Source of the DNA: Trichomonas vaginalis G3
Lineage: Eukaryota; Parabasalia; Trichomonadida; Trichomonadidae
Length of the DNA stretch: 64,000 bases
Reading direction: 5' to 3'
Assembly (NCBI RefSeq): GCF_026262505.1
Contig: NC_067206.1
Location: forward strand, 29,031,896-29,095,895
Positions within the stretch are counted from its first letter, which is position 1. Every line of letters starts with the position of its first letter. Below are positions 10,505-19,390 of the stretch, in pieces. The notes beneath the pieces are model-generated. The model was not told where the DNA came from. It saw only the letters and a program-made list of their open reading frames with translations, and did no database searches. A program made the position numbers and the translations under genes.

Positions 10505-10870
10505 CGGAAATGATTTGTCAAGATTTCATCGTAATGAGTGTTAATGAACCAAAAATAATGTTTTCATTAATGGTTTCAGGTTATTCAATAATTAATTATT
10601 TTTGAAGAACTGAAGGTGTCACCATGTCACCATGTGTCACCAGGTTAATTAACTTCTCTGAAAAAATGAGACAACATGACATTTTGACAACACAGCAGGA
10701 AATATGTGTTATCGTAAATGATTTGTCAAGACTTCATCGTAAATGATTTGTCATGATTTCATCGTAAATGATTTGTCAACAGTCGGGGAAATTAATGTTT
10801 ACGTAAATGATTTGTCAAGACTTCATCGTAAATGATTTGTCAAGACTTCATCGTAAATGATTTGTCAACA
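10505..10870. repeat. 25-bp iterons
   Basis: About seven copies of CGTAAATGATTTGTCAAGAC-like units occur here. Three of them form a strict 25-bp tandem (10803-10870) and two more lie at 10735-10780. The array sits downstream of the primase-helicase gene and beside the inverted-repeat blocks. Iterons next to a replication gene are typical of origins; that role is inferred. Confidence 0.7.
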
Positions 10871-11080
10871 ACACAGGAGGAAGGTATTTATGAATTATTT
10901 TTGAAGAACTGAAGGTGTCACCACGTCAAAATGTCATTTAACTCATGACATTTTGACAGTTCAGGAGGAAGACATTTATGACTTATTTTTGAAGAACTGA
11001 AGGTGTCACCATGTCACCATGTGTCACCAGGTTAATTAACTTCTCTGAAAAAATGAGACAACATGACATTTTGACAACAG
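10581..11080 (+). repeat. left block of about 110-bp repeats flanking the primase-helicase
   Basis: Two long copies (10581-10692, 10976-11080) and a shorter one (10890-10955) of a unit that reads GAACTGAAGGTGTCACC, then the CATGTCACCATGTGTCACC double, GGTTAATTAACTTCTCTG and GACAACATGACATTTTGACA. The same set of two long and one short copy occurs in inverted orientation at 13505-13830. The rest of 10405-11116 holds no gene. Confidence 0.8.
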
Positions 11081-11116
11081 GTACAAGAGAATGCAAAAAT
11101 AAATTCAAATCATACT

Positions 11117-13432
11117 TTATAAAGCTTCATTTACAGGTATTTCATCGTCAGTAAATGATTCCTCATTATCGTTTGGTTCAACCTGTTTATATAATCCTTT
11201 CATTTCTTCTTTCAAAACATAACACCATGTTTGTTTACCATCTATTCTTACCTGTTTCCTATCACATTTATCCTTAATACTCATTTGGAAATTCTTGTCT
11301 TTCATGTCTGATGGTTTGCAGAATAGAGCATTTTTACATGTCATACCTGCACACAATTCATCATAATGTGTATTTATCCATGCATCTAAAGGATTTGTTG
11401 ATAATTCAATTAAATCTTGTTTGGCTTCAGTCATCGGTATGATTCGTACATTAAATGATGAAAGGTCATATTGCATAAAATATGTTAGCAAATTATCATA
11501 AAATTCCTTAGTGCATGAATTCATCAAATTCTTGAAGTAATCAAATTGACCCTTGAATTTACCATTAACTCTTAAAACTACATATCTTCTGTCTCCAACT
11601 TCAATTTTGACAGGGTAGACGTTGTTAGTTACGAAAATGAAGTTTGCAACGTTCTGTGCTGTTCTTCTGGGTTGATTCTTTTCATTAATTCTAATCTCAT
11701 TATCCGTAATAATTGATTTCAAAGCGTTGAAGTTTGCGAGTCTGTCTTCACCTACATTCTTGAGTTCATTAAGTACAAGAAACATTTTATTCTCAACTAC
11801 TGAATTGAAATTACCCGTTAGCTCACCTATTTCAGTAATGTTTTTACATGAATAACCAGCGAGAAGTTCAGAAATAATGTCTGTAAATCTGTTTTTACCT
11901 GTTCCCTGAAGTCCTTTCAAAATAATTGCTGTTTCATTCTTGATTCCAGGATGTTGAATCATTGATGCAATCCAGCCGAGAAGGTATTTATACACTTCAT
12001 CGTTATTATCACAAATGACTTCTTTAATGAAATTCATAAACATCTCAATTTTTGAGTAATCTGGTTTTTCAAGAATGTTGTATTTATAACCTTGAAACGT
12101 TGAGAAAACATCTGGAGAATCAGATTTAAAGCAAACACCCTTAACGGTTAATGAGGATAATTGATTTAGTAGTACGTCCCATGCTGTTATGGTTTTACCT
12201 TCTTCTTTAAATAATTTAATCATTTTGAGTGACTCTTTCATGTTTGATTGAAGAACGAATGATATTTGATTCATTTTGTCGTGTATGTTGTAATCTTTCT
12301 GAATGAAATATTTGTTTCCACAATCTACAAAACGGATTACACGTGATAAATCCTCAATTACTTCAGAACTGTTTTTATACTGATGATTTTCAGCCTTGCG
12401 TCTAATATCTGTTATCAAAAACGAGTCATCAAGTTTGATATCAAATGTTATTTTTGGCTTACGTAATAAAGGCAAAACGTATTCATCATAATATTCCTTT
12501 TGATAAAGTTTTAGAATCTTCACTAAAACAAATGGAGAAGTCATTAAATGTGCATATCTACTACGTGCTTTTTCAAAATTACTTTTTGCATTTTCAGTTA
12601 AATTGCAGAAGTTATAAACGTTATCGTATGCTTCATTAATTAAATGATTAGGTAACGAATTAATTGCTTGAAACAGTGTGAATAATGTAACTTCTTTTTC
12701 TAAATTCATGTTTCCACCGTCATTATGTACTTCAAAATCACTAATACCATCAACTATGCTCTGGGCAAGTTTATCGTCAATGTTTACATCTTTGTTTTCA
12801 TTCATGATAGTCTTTATTTCTTCGTTCTTCTGTTCAACTCTTACCTTAATATTCAAATCATTTAATATATCATTCACTGTTCTGGTTATGGTCGAGTCGT
12901 AACTTCCACGAATGAATGAGTATGTTTTGATTGGTTCTGTTGCATTCTTTCGAACTCTTGAATCAGCCATAACTACTAATGAACGCTTTGAATCATCCAT
13001 TGAAGTCATGATATCAATATCATAATCATTGCAGGAATAACATTTAATCATTCTGTTCGAAACTGCATAGAAGAAATTAGTGTTGCAATAAATGTGAAGA
13101 CCTCCTGAAGCGGTTTTAACGATAACATCTTTATCCGAAAGTTTTGATAAAATATCTTTTCTAACTGTTTCTTTAAGTTCATCATTGTATGATTTATTGA
13201 TATCAACATCTATAATCGTTAAATTTGAAATTTTATTTACTAATAAAGCCACACCAGTTTTCCTTCCTCTTCCTCCATCATGTTTGAGGTAGTTATGTAA
13301 ATCAATCTTGTTTTCACCAATTCTTTCGTTGAGGGTTTTAGTTTCTGCCACAACTAATTCCTCAGCTAATGAATCAATAACTTTTTCATCAGAAACGATA
13401 AAGTTGCTGTTGCTGTTGTTTGTTGCTGTCAT
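11117..13432 (-). CDS. primase-polymerase / superfamily 3 helicase, 771 aa
   Basis: This is a D5-like replicative primase-helicase, apparently whole. The N-terminal archaeo-eukaryotic primase domain shows the metal-binding pair D75-V-D77 (TIIDVDINK) and the SGGLHIY motif (109-115). The C-terminal SF3 helicase shows Walker A GLQGTGKN (507-514), Walker B FLVLNEL (551-557), motif C FIFVTNN (598-604) and the GDRRYVVL arginine segment (613-620). Such proteins prime and unwind DNA in nucleocytoplasmic large DNA viruses, virophages and some Polinton-like viruses. Here it coexists with a protein-primed polymerase and lies between inverted repeats and iterons. The start has the element's leader (TTTTTATTCCTATATAAATG). 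Its intactness contrasts with the broken polymerase. Confidence 0.85.
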   Translation of the reverse strand: MTATNNSNSNFIVSDEKVIDSLAEELVVAETKTLNERIGENKIDLHNYLKHDGGRGRKTGVALLVNKISNLTIIDVDINKSYNDELKETVRKDILSKLSDKDVIVKTASGGLHIYCNTNFFYAVSNRMIKCYSCNDYDIDIMTSMDDSKRSLVVMADSRVRKNATEPIKTYSFIRGSYDSTITRTVNDILNDLNIKVRVEQKNEEIKTIMNENKDVNIDDKLAQSIVDGISDFEVHNDGGNMNLEKEVTLFTLFQAINSLPNHLINEAYDNVYNFCNLTENAKSNFEKARSRYAHLMTSPFVLVKILKLYQKEYYDEYVLPLLRKPKITFDIKLDDSFLITDIRRKAENHQYKNSSEVIEDLSRVIRFVDCGNKYFIQKDYNIHDKMNQISFVLQSNMKESLKMIKLFKEEGKTITAWDVLLNQLSSLTVKGVCFKSDSPDVFSTFQGYKYNILEKPDYSKIEMFMNFIKEVICDNNDEVYKYLLGWIASMIQHPGIKNETAIILKGLQGTGKNRFTDIISELLAGYSCKNITEIGELTGNFNSVVENKMFLVLNELKNVGEDRLANFNALKSIITDNEIRINEKNQPRRTAQNVANFIFVTNNVYPVKIEVGDRRYVVLRVNGKFKGQFDYFKNLMNSCTKEFYDNLLTYFMQYDLSSFNVRIIPMTEAKQDLIELSTNPLDAWINTHYDELCAGMTCKNALFCKPSDMKDKNFQMSIKDKCDRKQVRIDGKQTWCYVLKEEMKGLYKQVEPNDNEESFTDDEIPVNEAL

Positions 13433-13504
13433 TTATATAGGAATAAAAAAATAAAAATAATTTTAAAACTAACTTTATTTTTGGACTGCATCAAATTTCC
13501 GTAA

Positions 13505-13830
13505 ATGTTGTCAAAATGTCATGTTGTCTCATTTTTTCAGAGAAGTTAATTAACCTGGTGACACATGGTGACATGGTGACACCTTCAGTTCTCCAAAAAT
13601 AATTAATTATTGAATAACCCATGATGTTGTCTAAATGTCATGAGTTAAATAACCGAGTGACATAGTGACACCTTCAGTTATTCAAAAATAATTCATAACT
13701 ACCTTCCTCCTGTGTTGTTGTCAAAATGTCATGTTGTCTCATTTTTTCAGAGAAGTTAATTAACCTGGTGACACATGGTGACATGGTGACACCTTCAGTT
13801 CTCCAAAAATAAGTCATTATTGAATAACTG
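13505..13830 (-). repeat. right block of about 110-bp repeats, inverted to the left block
   Basis: Two long copies (13508-13618 and about 13718-13828) and a degenerate shorter copy (13620-13710) of the unit seen at 10581-11080, here as its reverse complement: TTGTCAAAATGTCATGTTG, TTAATTAACCTGG, TGACACATGGTGACATGGTG. Long copies on opposite sides are almost identical, so they have been homogenised or copied recently. The block lies in the leader side of the primase-helicase gene. Confidence 0.8.
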
Positions 13831-13879
13831 GGAAATAAATTTACGTCAAATATGCAATTTATAAAATCTTATGTCGACA

Positions 13880-13953
13880 AGCTACGTAGCACAGTTGTCT
13901 AAGGTGGTGTTATGGAGGGGTCGGGGTCTGTGGTTCGAACCGCGACGGCGCCG
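13880..13953 (+). ncRNA. tRNA-like sequence with Pol III A and B boxes
   Basis: TAGCACAGTTGTCTAAGGTG (13887-13906) matches a tRNA D-arm with an A box, and GGTTCGAACC (13932-13941) is a canonical B box, at normal tRNA spacing. The GTCTAAGG D-loop resembles eukaryotic tRNA-Leu. The acceptor ends pair at only about four of seven positions and the T-arm folds well only with a 6-nt loop, so this is a degenerate tRNA or a tRNA-derived Pol III promoter, not a confident functional tRNA. An open frame across it starting near 13871 is a by-product. Confidence 0.4.
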
Positions 13954-14017
13954 TATTTTCTCATTTTCTTTGTTTGTCTTGTTTGTCGTGAATAAAAAAT
14001 GTCATAAAAGTGCTCTA

Positions 14018-14093
14018 TCTTCCACGGGAATAAATAAAAAATTTACTTTATTTCTTCTTTATTTCTTCTTTATTTCTTTGTTCCCGTGGAAGA
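14018..14093. repeat. inverted repeat with 13-bp arms
   Basis: TCTTCCACGGGAA (14018-14030) pairs perfectly with TTCCCGTGGAAGA (14081-14093) across a T-rich loop of 50 nt. It lies in the non-coding stretch 13954-14265 between the tRNA-like sequence and the small genes. It could be a transcript-end structure or the remains of a small insertion. Confidence 0.6.
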
Positions 14094-14265
14094 AGGGTTT
14101 TGCTGTTTTTTCTCAGCCGAAATCAATGATTTTTTCATTTTTGGAATCCTTAGCGAATGAGGAATCTTTTCTCTCGTGGAAGCTTTGACCAAAAATATAA
14201 TTGAGGTGAAGAGGTGAGATTTCACCTGTTTTTATGGTAGTAGTGAAATAAAATTTTGTTATCAG

Positions 14266-14448
14266 TTATTTTATCATCATTTTATTAAGTTCATCTTTAG
14301 TTAATAATTTGAATGGATTCACTAATGTTCCACCTTGAGTCCCAACACTTACCCTGGCTAATTGTGAAGAACCTGGGATAATTACTCCACGAAATGATTT
14401 CATTGGTAACATTAATTTAGAAATAGTTGGCTTAATTAATTTTGTCAT
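14266..14448 (-). CDS. 60-aa micro-protein of Maverick A
   Basis: Starts after the TTTTATTTTTATCATAAATG leader. Begins MTKLIKPTISKLMLPMKSF and ends PFKLLTKDELNKMMIK. Basic, no Cys. The C-terminal L-T-K-D-E-L-N-K-M-M segment is shared in style with the neighbouring 50-aa protein (LLTRQQLEKLLK) and the 54-aa protein at 10240. No family recognised. Confidence 0.5.
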   Translation of the reverse strand: MTKLIKPTISKLMLPMKSFRGVIIPGSSQLARVSVGTQGGTLVNPFKLLTKDELNKMMIK

Positions 14449-14474
14449 TTATGATAAAAATAAAATTACATAAT

Positions 14475-14627
14475 TTAAATTTTTTTCTTTCTCATTTTCT
14501 CATCCTGTTTTGGTTTCAATAACTTTTCAAGTTGTTGTCTTGTCAGTAACTTTAATTTTAACTTTGGATCAAATATTGGGTTTCCATCTTTATCTCTTCC
14601 AATAACACCATATGGTAGAATCTTCAT
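14475..14627 (-). CDS. 50-aa micro-protein of Maverick A
   Basis: ATG at 14627, preceded by TTTTTATTTTAGTATAAATG. The protein reads MKILPYGVIGRDKDGNPIFD and then a very basic helical tail with LLTRQQLEKLLKPKQ. Its 5' region is almost the same as that of the gene at 10404 (a shared AACGGCATAATTTAAATTTT stretch). Function unknown. Confidence 0.5.
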   Translation of the reverse strand: MKILPYGVIGRDKDGNPIFDPKLKLKLLTRQQLEKLLKPKQDEKMRKKKI

Positions 14628-14705
14628 TTATACTAAAATAAAAATTTAAATTATGCCGTTCACTCTTTTGGAGCTCCTAAAGTTTGTTTCACAAACATTG
14701 AGCAT

Positions 14706-16514
14706 TCATTGAACTCTATACCATGCGAATACAGTCATAAATGGTGGCATGTATTCTTTACTTTGTCCCGTTGTTTGCGTATACCCTGAAACGCGATGTG
14801 TATGGTTTCCTCCTCCCTCAGTGTTACTCCAGTAACAATTTATGGCAAATTTAACGTCGTCTTTAACATCATATCCTTTACCTTTTGTCATTCCTGACCA
14901 ATCCCAATATCTATGCTTATGCCAACCTGCTTGAGATGTGCTTAAATCTATGTAGTGACTGTGTGCAGGTAAATTTTCACCTGAAATCGTTTTACTTCCC
15001 CCTGTTTCCTTTGAAGAGTTTGCACAATACAAAAACCTGTCAACTATTTGTTCCCATGCACCAACACCAAACATTACTTGAGGACCTCTTGCATCCATAG
15101 ATGTATAAATAGAACCTACTGGGTTCATTAAATCAAACATATGAGATATTATAGGATTGTCTCTTTTGAACTTAAAATATAGTGTAACTATTTCAGGTTT
15201 CTTCTGGTTTGTGCCAGAATATTTTTTATAATATAATCTTATGTTTTCAGGGTAGGTAAAATCTTGACTATAATATTTATTTCTGTCATCTGTATAATAA
15301 TATACTATTCTCGTTTTTTCTATTGCATTATATCTTTTATATCTATAAAAATCTAAATATAATGTTTGCTTTTGTTCATCTGCGTGTAGTGTTCTTTCGT
15401 CAACACCATAGTCATAATAATATGGTGCTGGAGCTGGGTCAGGCAATGTCATATCTACCATTTCATAAACTCTTAAATATTTCTTTTGTTCGTCTCCATA
15501 TAAGTTTAAGTAGCAGTTGTTGTCTAATGGAACTTTAACTTGTGTACCATCATTCTTTTTATAACTTACATACATTTCATTGTTATTTTTCGGAATGAGT
15601 TTCCACCGTATACCATTTCTTAAGGACTGTACAAACACCCATCTAAAATATTTATTTTCTTCATTGACAGAAAAGTCGCCAACAATAGTTTCAATATTTT
15701 TTGTTCCTATCAAACTTTGGTATATTTCGTTAACATATGTTTTATCTGCCTTCTTATTTAACTCATCGTTAACATATTCCTTATCTGCCTTCTTCCCTAA
15801 CTCATCGTTAACATATTCCTTATCTACCTTCTTCCCTAACTCATCGTTAACATATGTTTTATCTGCCTTCTTCCCTAACTCATCGTTAACATATTCCTTA
15901 TCTACCTTCTTCCCTAACTCATCGTTAACATATTCCTTATCTGCTTTAAGGTCTAAACATCCTGAAACCCATCCTGTATCAGCTTTAGTTTTTAAAATCT
16001 TTGATGTCCGTTCATGATACCATTCAACCCTTTCTTTAATTTCATTATCTTTTTCATCAACATAAACCAAATTTGCTTTCTTCATTAATTCACTATCAAC
16101 CCTTTCTTTAATTTCATTATCTTTTTCATCAACATAAACCAAATTTGCTTTCTTCATTATGTCATTTAGGAAACCTTTTATGAATTCCTCATTTAAATTA
16201 AATCTTCCAATCTTCAAAACTTTAGGAAATGCATTTAATGCGTAATATCTTTGTTCTTCTGGTGGAATTGATGTTATATCATCCGTTATTCCTTTAATTT
16301 TTGAATTCATAAATAAAATTTCTTTTATATTTGATATCACTGCACCACCTTTGCAAATGAATTCAAAATGGTCATTTTTCAATACTATCTCCAAATCTCC
16401 ATATTTCAACCTTTGCGTTTGTTCTGCCGTCTTTGAATTATATGCATATGTGGCGTATGTAATGGTCTGAAGGACCTGGGTGTTTTGTGCCTTAAGTTGC
16501 TGTTGTTTAATCAT
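14706..16514 (-). CDS. trimeric tail-fibre-like protein with collar-type tip, 602 aa
   Basis: Probably the virion attachment fibre. Residues 1-140 form a globular start. A duplicated segment (KANLVYVDEKDNEIKERV, twice) follows. About five 14-residue repeats of the form DKEYVNDELGKKV/A (near residues 190-270) match the coiled shaft repeats of phage tail fibres. A beta-rich middle follows. The C-terminal 140 residues (463-602) begin NPVGSIYTSMDARGPQVMFG, contain ENLPAHSHYI and NHTHRVSG and end MPPFMTVFAWYRVQ, the tip layout of phage tail-collar and long-tail-fibre proteins, with His pairs that may bind metal. It heads the leftward structural cluster. Confidence 0.75.
   Translation of the reverse strand: MIKQQQLKAQNTQVLQTITYATYAYNSKTAEQTQRLKYGDLEIVLKNDHFEFICKGGAVISNIKEILFMNSKIKGITDDITSIPPEEQRYYALNAFPKVLKIGRFNLNEEFIKGFLNDIMKKANLVYVDEKDNEIKERVDSELMKKANLVYVDEKDNEIKERVEWYHERTSKILKTKADTGWVSGCLDLKADKEYVNDELGKKVDKEYVNDELGKKADKTYVNDELGKKVDKEYVNDELGKKADKEYVNDELNKKADKTYVNEIYQSLIGTKNIETIVGDFSVNEENKYFRWVFVQSLRNGIRWKLIPKNNNEMYVSYKKNDGTQVKVPLDNNCYLNLYGDEQKKYLRVYEMVDMTLPDPAPAPYYYDYGVDERTLHADEQKQTLYLDFYRYKRYNAIEKTRIVYYYTDDRNKYYSQDFTYPENIRLYYKKYSGTNQKKPEIVTLYFKFKRDNPIISHMFDLMNPVGSIYTSMDARGPQVMFGVGAWEQIVDRFLYCANSSKETGGSKTISGENLPAHSHYIDLSTSQAGWHKHRYWDWSGMTKGKGYDVKDDVKFAINCYWSNTEGGGNHTHRVSGYTQTTGQSKEYMPPFMTVFAWYRVQ
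15730..15945. repeat. intragenic 42-bp repeats of the fibre gene
   Basis: Five near-identical units of TCATCGTTAACATATTCCTT-type sequence encode the DKEYVNDELGKK shaft. The number of units can change by slippage or unequal exchange. A second, 72-bp duplication lies at about 16018-16157. Confidence 0.7.
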
Positions 16515-16538
16515 TTATTACGATTTAAAAATAAATAT

Positions 16539-17249
16539 TTAATCCGTTATCTCATCAGCTATTTTTTCTATTTGAAATTGCCATAATATTTCATTCATAA
16601 ATTCTAAATCACAATCAAATAGGTCAGTTATTCTAAATTTAATATTTGATAAATCTTTTGAATGAAGAATAAATGAATTCCCGGATAATTGAAACGGATA
16701 TGATAAAGAAAATATGTTTAAGTTGATGGATAAAATGTTTTGTATTGATGGGTAAGAGTTAGGGTCTAATGTTTGGTGTGAAAATCTCATTGGGGTATTA
16801 ACTTTATCACATTTGATTAAAATGAAATTAGAACCAGTGTCAGAATACAAAACATCCCCAACATCTTTTTCAAAATTTAATATCCCCAACAATGAACGAA
16901 GATGAGGAGTACAAAATTTAATTTTCAGCGGAAATTTAATAAGATTATTTATTTCATCAAGTTCAAAAAGTTTATCGGGTTTTGATTTAAAATTTTCTTC
17001 ATACCATACGATAAATGATTCATTTAAATAACTTAAAATTGTGTTAATATCCCATTTCGCTATCACATTATTTATATACATATCATACGTTTTTTCATGG
17101 TCATCTTTAATAAATGATATATAATCTGAAGGGTTTAAAAGAATGGGATTAAATTTACCACTCACAGAAACGAGAGTAACATTATAAATTCCGCTAACTG
17201 TTAAATTTAATTCACAGTTATTATTCGAAATAATATTGATAATTGACAT
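16539..17249 (-). CDS. penton-like minor capsid protein candidate, 236 aa
   Basis: A beta-rich protein of the size expected for a Polinton penton (single jelly roll at the capsid vertices). Its C-terminal half, with IQNILSINLNIFSLS, NSFILHSKDLSNIKFRITD and ILWQFQIEKI, has the closing-strand pattern of this family. It resembles in layout the C-terminal part of the split gene in Maverick B (NTLANINLTLVDANFVPVKL and LSMTAESFE). It lies between the fibre and a divergent gene whose start is 21 nt away. Assignment by layout, not by strong sequence identity. Confidence 0.5.
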   Translation of the reverse strand: MSIINIISNNNCELNLTVSGIYNVTLVSVSGKFNPILLNPSDYISFIKDDHEKTYDMYINNVIAKWDINTILSYLNESFIVWYEENFKSKPDKLFELDEINNLIKFPLKIKFCTPHLRSLLGILNFEKDVGDVLYSDTGSNFILIKCDKVNTPMRFSHQTLDPNSYPSIQNILSINLNIFSLSYPFQLSGNSFILHSKDLSNIKFRITDLFDCDLEFMNEILWQFQIEKIADEITD

Positions 17250-17270
17250 TTTTTTATTACGATTAAAAAT
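17250..17270. promoter_or_regulatory. 21-nt gap between divergent Maverick genes
   Basis: The minus start at 17249 and plus start at 17271 are separated only by TTTTTTATTACGATTAAAAA-like sequence, which contains the element's leader motif read in both directions. Confidence 0.5.
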
Positions 17271-17750
17271 ATGGTAAAGCGTTATTTTCCAGTGATAAAT
17301 AAAACTAGAATAAGATTACCTCAAGAATTCATAAATTCAACGAATAAGAAATTCATTCATGTTATAAATTTTAGTGTTTTCAGAAAATATGAGTCAATGT
17401 CATATTCATCATCGGGTTATATTTCACTTCATTCAAATTTAGTTCAATCAAACCCATATAATGACCATTTCATAAGATTTTCAGATGGTATTAAAAATGT
17501 AATTGATAGATTAAAATATGAACAGATTGACAATATCGAATTTTTGGAATTTTGGTTTAAATATCCTGATGGAAAAAAGATTGAAGTTAAAGATAAAGCA
17601 GATACTATAACAAAAACAATTACAATGACTGATCCGGATAGTGGGGAACAAAAAGAAATAAAACAAACGATAGAAACTGGTGAAAGGTCAATTATTATCG
17701 ATTATGATTCAAAGGATTATTATTCGATAATGTTAATGCTTGAATATTAA
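17271..17750 (+). CDS. unknown Maverick A protein, 159 aa
   Basis: Begins MVKRYFPVINKTRIRLPQEF. Two parts are visible: a beta-rich N-terminal half with HVINFSVFRKYESMSYSSSG and a second half with two charged beta segments (KKIEVKDKADTITKTITMTD, ERSIIIDYDSKDYYSIMLML). It is the only rightward gene inside the structural block. It overlaps by 4 bp the 3' end of the convergent gene at 17747. A virion role is likely from position; the family is not recognised. Confidence 0.6.
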   Translation: MVKRYFPVINKTRIRLPQEFINSTNKKFIHVINFSVFRKYESMSYSSSGYISLHSNLVQSNPYNDHFIRFSDGIKNVIDRLKYEQIDNIEFLEFWFKYPDGKKIEVKDKADTITKTITMTDPDSGEQKEIKQTIETGERSIIIDYDSKDYYSIMLMLEY

Positions 17751-18418
17751 ATAGCCTTAACAAAGAATTTTTCAAGTGATATTTTATATTCATCAACTAT
17801 TTTATTATAAATATCATTATATGTTAAATGAAGTTCAGTTGTTGTTCCGTTCTTTGATATCTTAATTGTGCTAATATCCTTTATAGGATTTATTTTTGCA
17901 ACTGTTCCGCAGCATGAAACCTCATCATCTATGAAAAATTGAATCTTCACGTCTGAATCTTGAACATCACAAAGAATGGCGATAATGTGAATTAATGATT
18001 CATAAGGTAAAATAATTAAACCGGATTGGTCAATTAAATTTATTATTGAATCATAATTATCAGTTATGATATCACGGTAAATTTTCATTAATTCTGAATT
18101 AATGTCTATTTTATATGGGTTCTCGATGTTTGATGAAAGAGGTGGGGGGTATGTTGGATAAGTGGGAATTTCAACAGGTTCTTTACCGGGTTCAGATAAA
18201 ATGATTGGGTCTCCATTCTCATGGTTTTCTTCATTCTCCTCATTCTTCGGTAAGTCACGAGTTAATAAATTTGGTTGAGTTGCTGACCTTGTTAATTCAG
18301 GACTAACATTAACTTTAACATTTTGAATAATTCGTGATTTATCATCATTTACATTATAACCAACCGTAATCTCTGCTTTTGCGTTAGTGTTCTTTTGACT
18401 TGTGAAACGTCTTCTCAT
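17747..18418 (-). CDS. conserved Maverick protein with VSCCG motif, 223 aa
   Basis: A disordered, Pro/Glu/Asn-rich N-terminal half (with PTYPTYPPPLSS) and a compact C-terminal half: SLIHIIAILCDVQDSDVKIQ, EVSCCG, TIKISKNGTTTELHLTY, YKISLEKFFV. The 193-aa protein in each Maverick B unit has the same C-terminal plan (DVSCCG, then GGETLNLKYSFPDVIKIF and ISLKFI), so this is a gene conserved between two divergent Maverick families. Its function is unknown; structural context suggests a virion or assembly role. Confidence 0.65.
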   Translation of the reverse strand: MRRRFTSQKNTNAKAEITVGYNVNDDKSRIIQNVKVNVSPELTRSATQPNLLTRDLPKNEENEENHENGDPIILSEPGKEPVEIPTYPTYPPPLSSNIENPYKIDINSELMKIYRDIITDNYDSIINLIDQSGLIILPYESLIHIIAILCDVQDSDVKIQFFIDDEVSCCGTVAKINPIKDISTIKISKNGTTTELHLTYNDIYNKIVDEYKISLEKFFVKAI

Positions 18419-18450
18419 TTATATTCGAATAAAAAAATATATTTAAACTT

Positions 18451-19350
18451 TTATTTTGCTGGAACTTTTGAATCTATTATTTCCTGTATTTGTTCATGAA
18501 GTTGATTTTTAGCATTTTCATCGAAATTAATAGACCGAATATATTCATTAATTGCATTCTTATAATCATTTGATTTCTCAAATTTTCTTTTATCTGATTC
18601 CTTAACTAAATCATAAGTTAAACCTCGTTGCTGATATAATGGTTTCTTAATTAAATCTTTGAATGCTTGAGATAAAGCACCTGATGCAATTCTTGCTACT
18701 ATAATTGGTTGGAATTGCTGTTTAAGTTCATCTTTAACATTTGCGAAAACTGGATCGAATAAAGCAACTTTAAAGAATTTCTTAGCTGGAATTTCAGATC
18801 TCAAATTTGCATATTGACCATCAAACTGGTTAGAATATCGTGGTAATCCATCCGGTCCCTCTTCAATAGCATTTAATTCTTCATTGAAATAAGAATATGG
18901 ATTACCACGGTATGAATTAATTGGACCATTTTCACCTTCTCCAATGTATTGTTTAACAGCTTTTCCATTTTCATCAAATTGCATAGGATAACGTTCATTA
19001 TATGCTTTACGTTTAGGATAATCCGTCATTGTTAATTTATACCCATTTATGACTTTAATATTTCCTTGACCATCAGTAACGAAAACTTCATTTATACCAT
19101 CAGGTTTTCCATTTGGACCCGTAATGTCTGCTTCATGTGCTTCCCAATTTGGACCTTGACGTTTGGCATATGCTTGAGCTTCTGGTAATGTTAAAACGTT
19201 TCTCATTTGTTTAACATCCTTTTGAAGACCAGCAACAATGTGGACTAATTCTTTCATTCCATCAGGAACTTTCATAGTTCTATTATATGCACCTTTTTTG
19301 TTTGTTCCTTGTTTTAATGGAACCTGTAGAAGATTTGCTATTTCTGTCAT
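18451..19350 (-). CDS. unknown Maverick A structural-block protein, 299 aa
   Basis: A helical N-terminus (residues 30-60, [19 protein letters not shown]), a Gly/Asn/Pro-rich middle ([40 protein letters not shown]) and a helical C-terminus. It lies where the large coiled-coil protein lies in Maverick B (next to capsid genes) but no clear sequence match was seen. The ATG at 19350 follows TTTTTTATTTATAATTAAAC. Confidence 0.6.
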   Translation of the reverse strand: MTEIANLLQVPLKQGTNKKGAYNRTMKVPDGMKELVHIVAGLQKDVKQMRNVLTLPEAQAYAKRQGPNWEAHEADITGPNGKPDGINEVFVTDGQGNIKVINGYKLTMTDYPKRKAYNERYPMQFDENGKAVKQYIGEGENGPINSYRGNPYSYFNEELNAIEEGPDGLPRYSNQFDGQYANLRSEIPAKKFFKVALFDPVFANVKDELKQQFQPIIVARIASGALSQAFKDLIKKPLYQQRGLTYDLVKESDKRKFEKSNDYKNAINEYIRSINFDENAKNQLHEQIQEIIDSKVPAK

Positions 19351-19390
19351 GTTTAATTATAAATAAAAAATAAAAATTAATTATAAAAAG

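Noticed and set aside
10505-10870. CRISPR-like array
   Set aside because: Repeats are direct iterons without unique spacers of even length, no cas genes, and the genome is eukaryotic.
12445-12902. Plus-strand frames inside the primase-helicase gene
   Set aside because: Shadows of a conserved minus-strand gene; no family resemblance.
13871-14188. 105-codon open frame across the tRNA-like sequence
   Set aside because: Its first third is the tRNA-like sequence and the rest is low-complexity Phe/Leu text; no leader signal precedes it.
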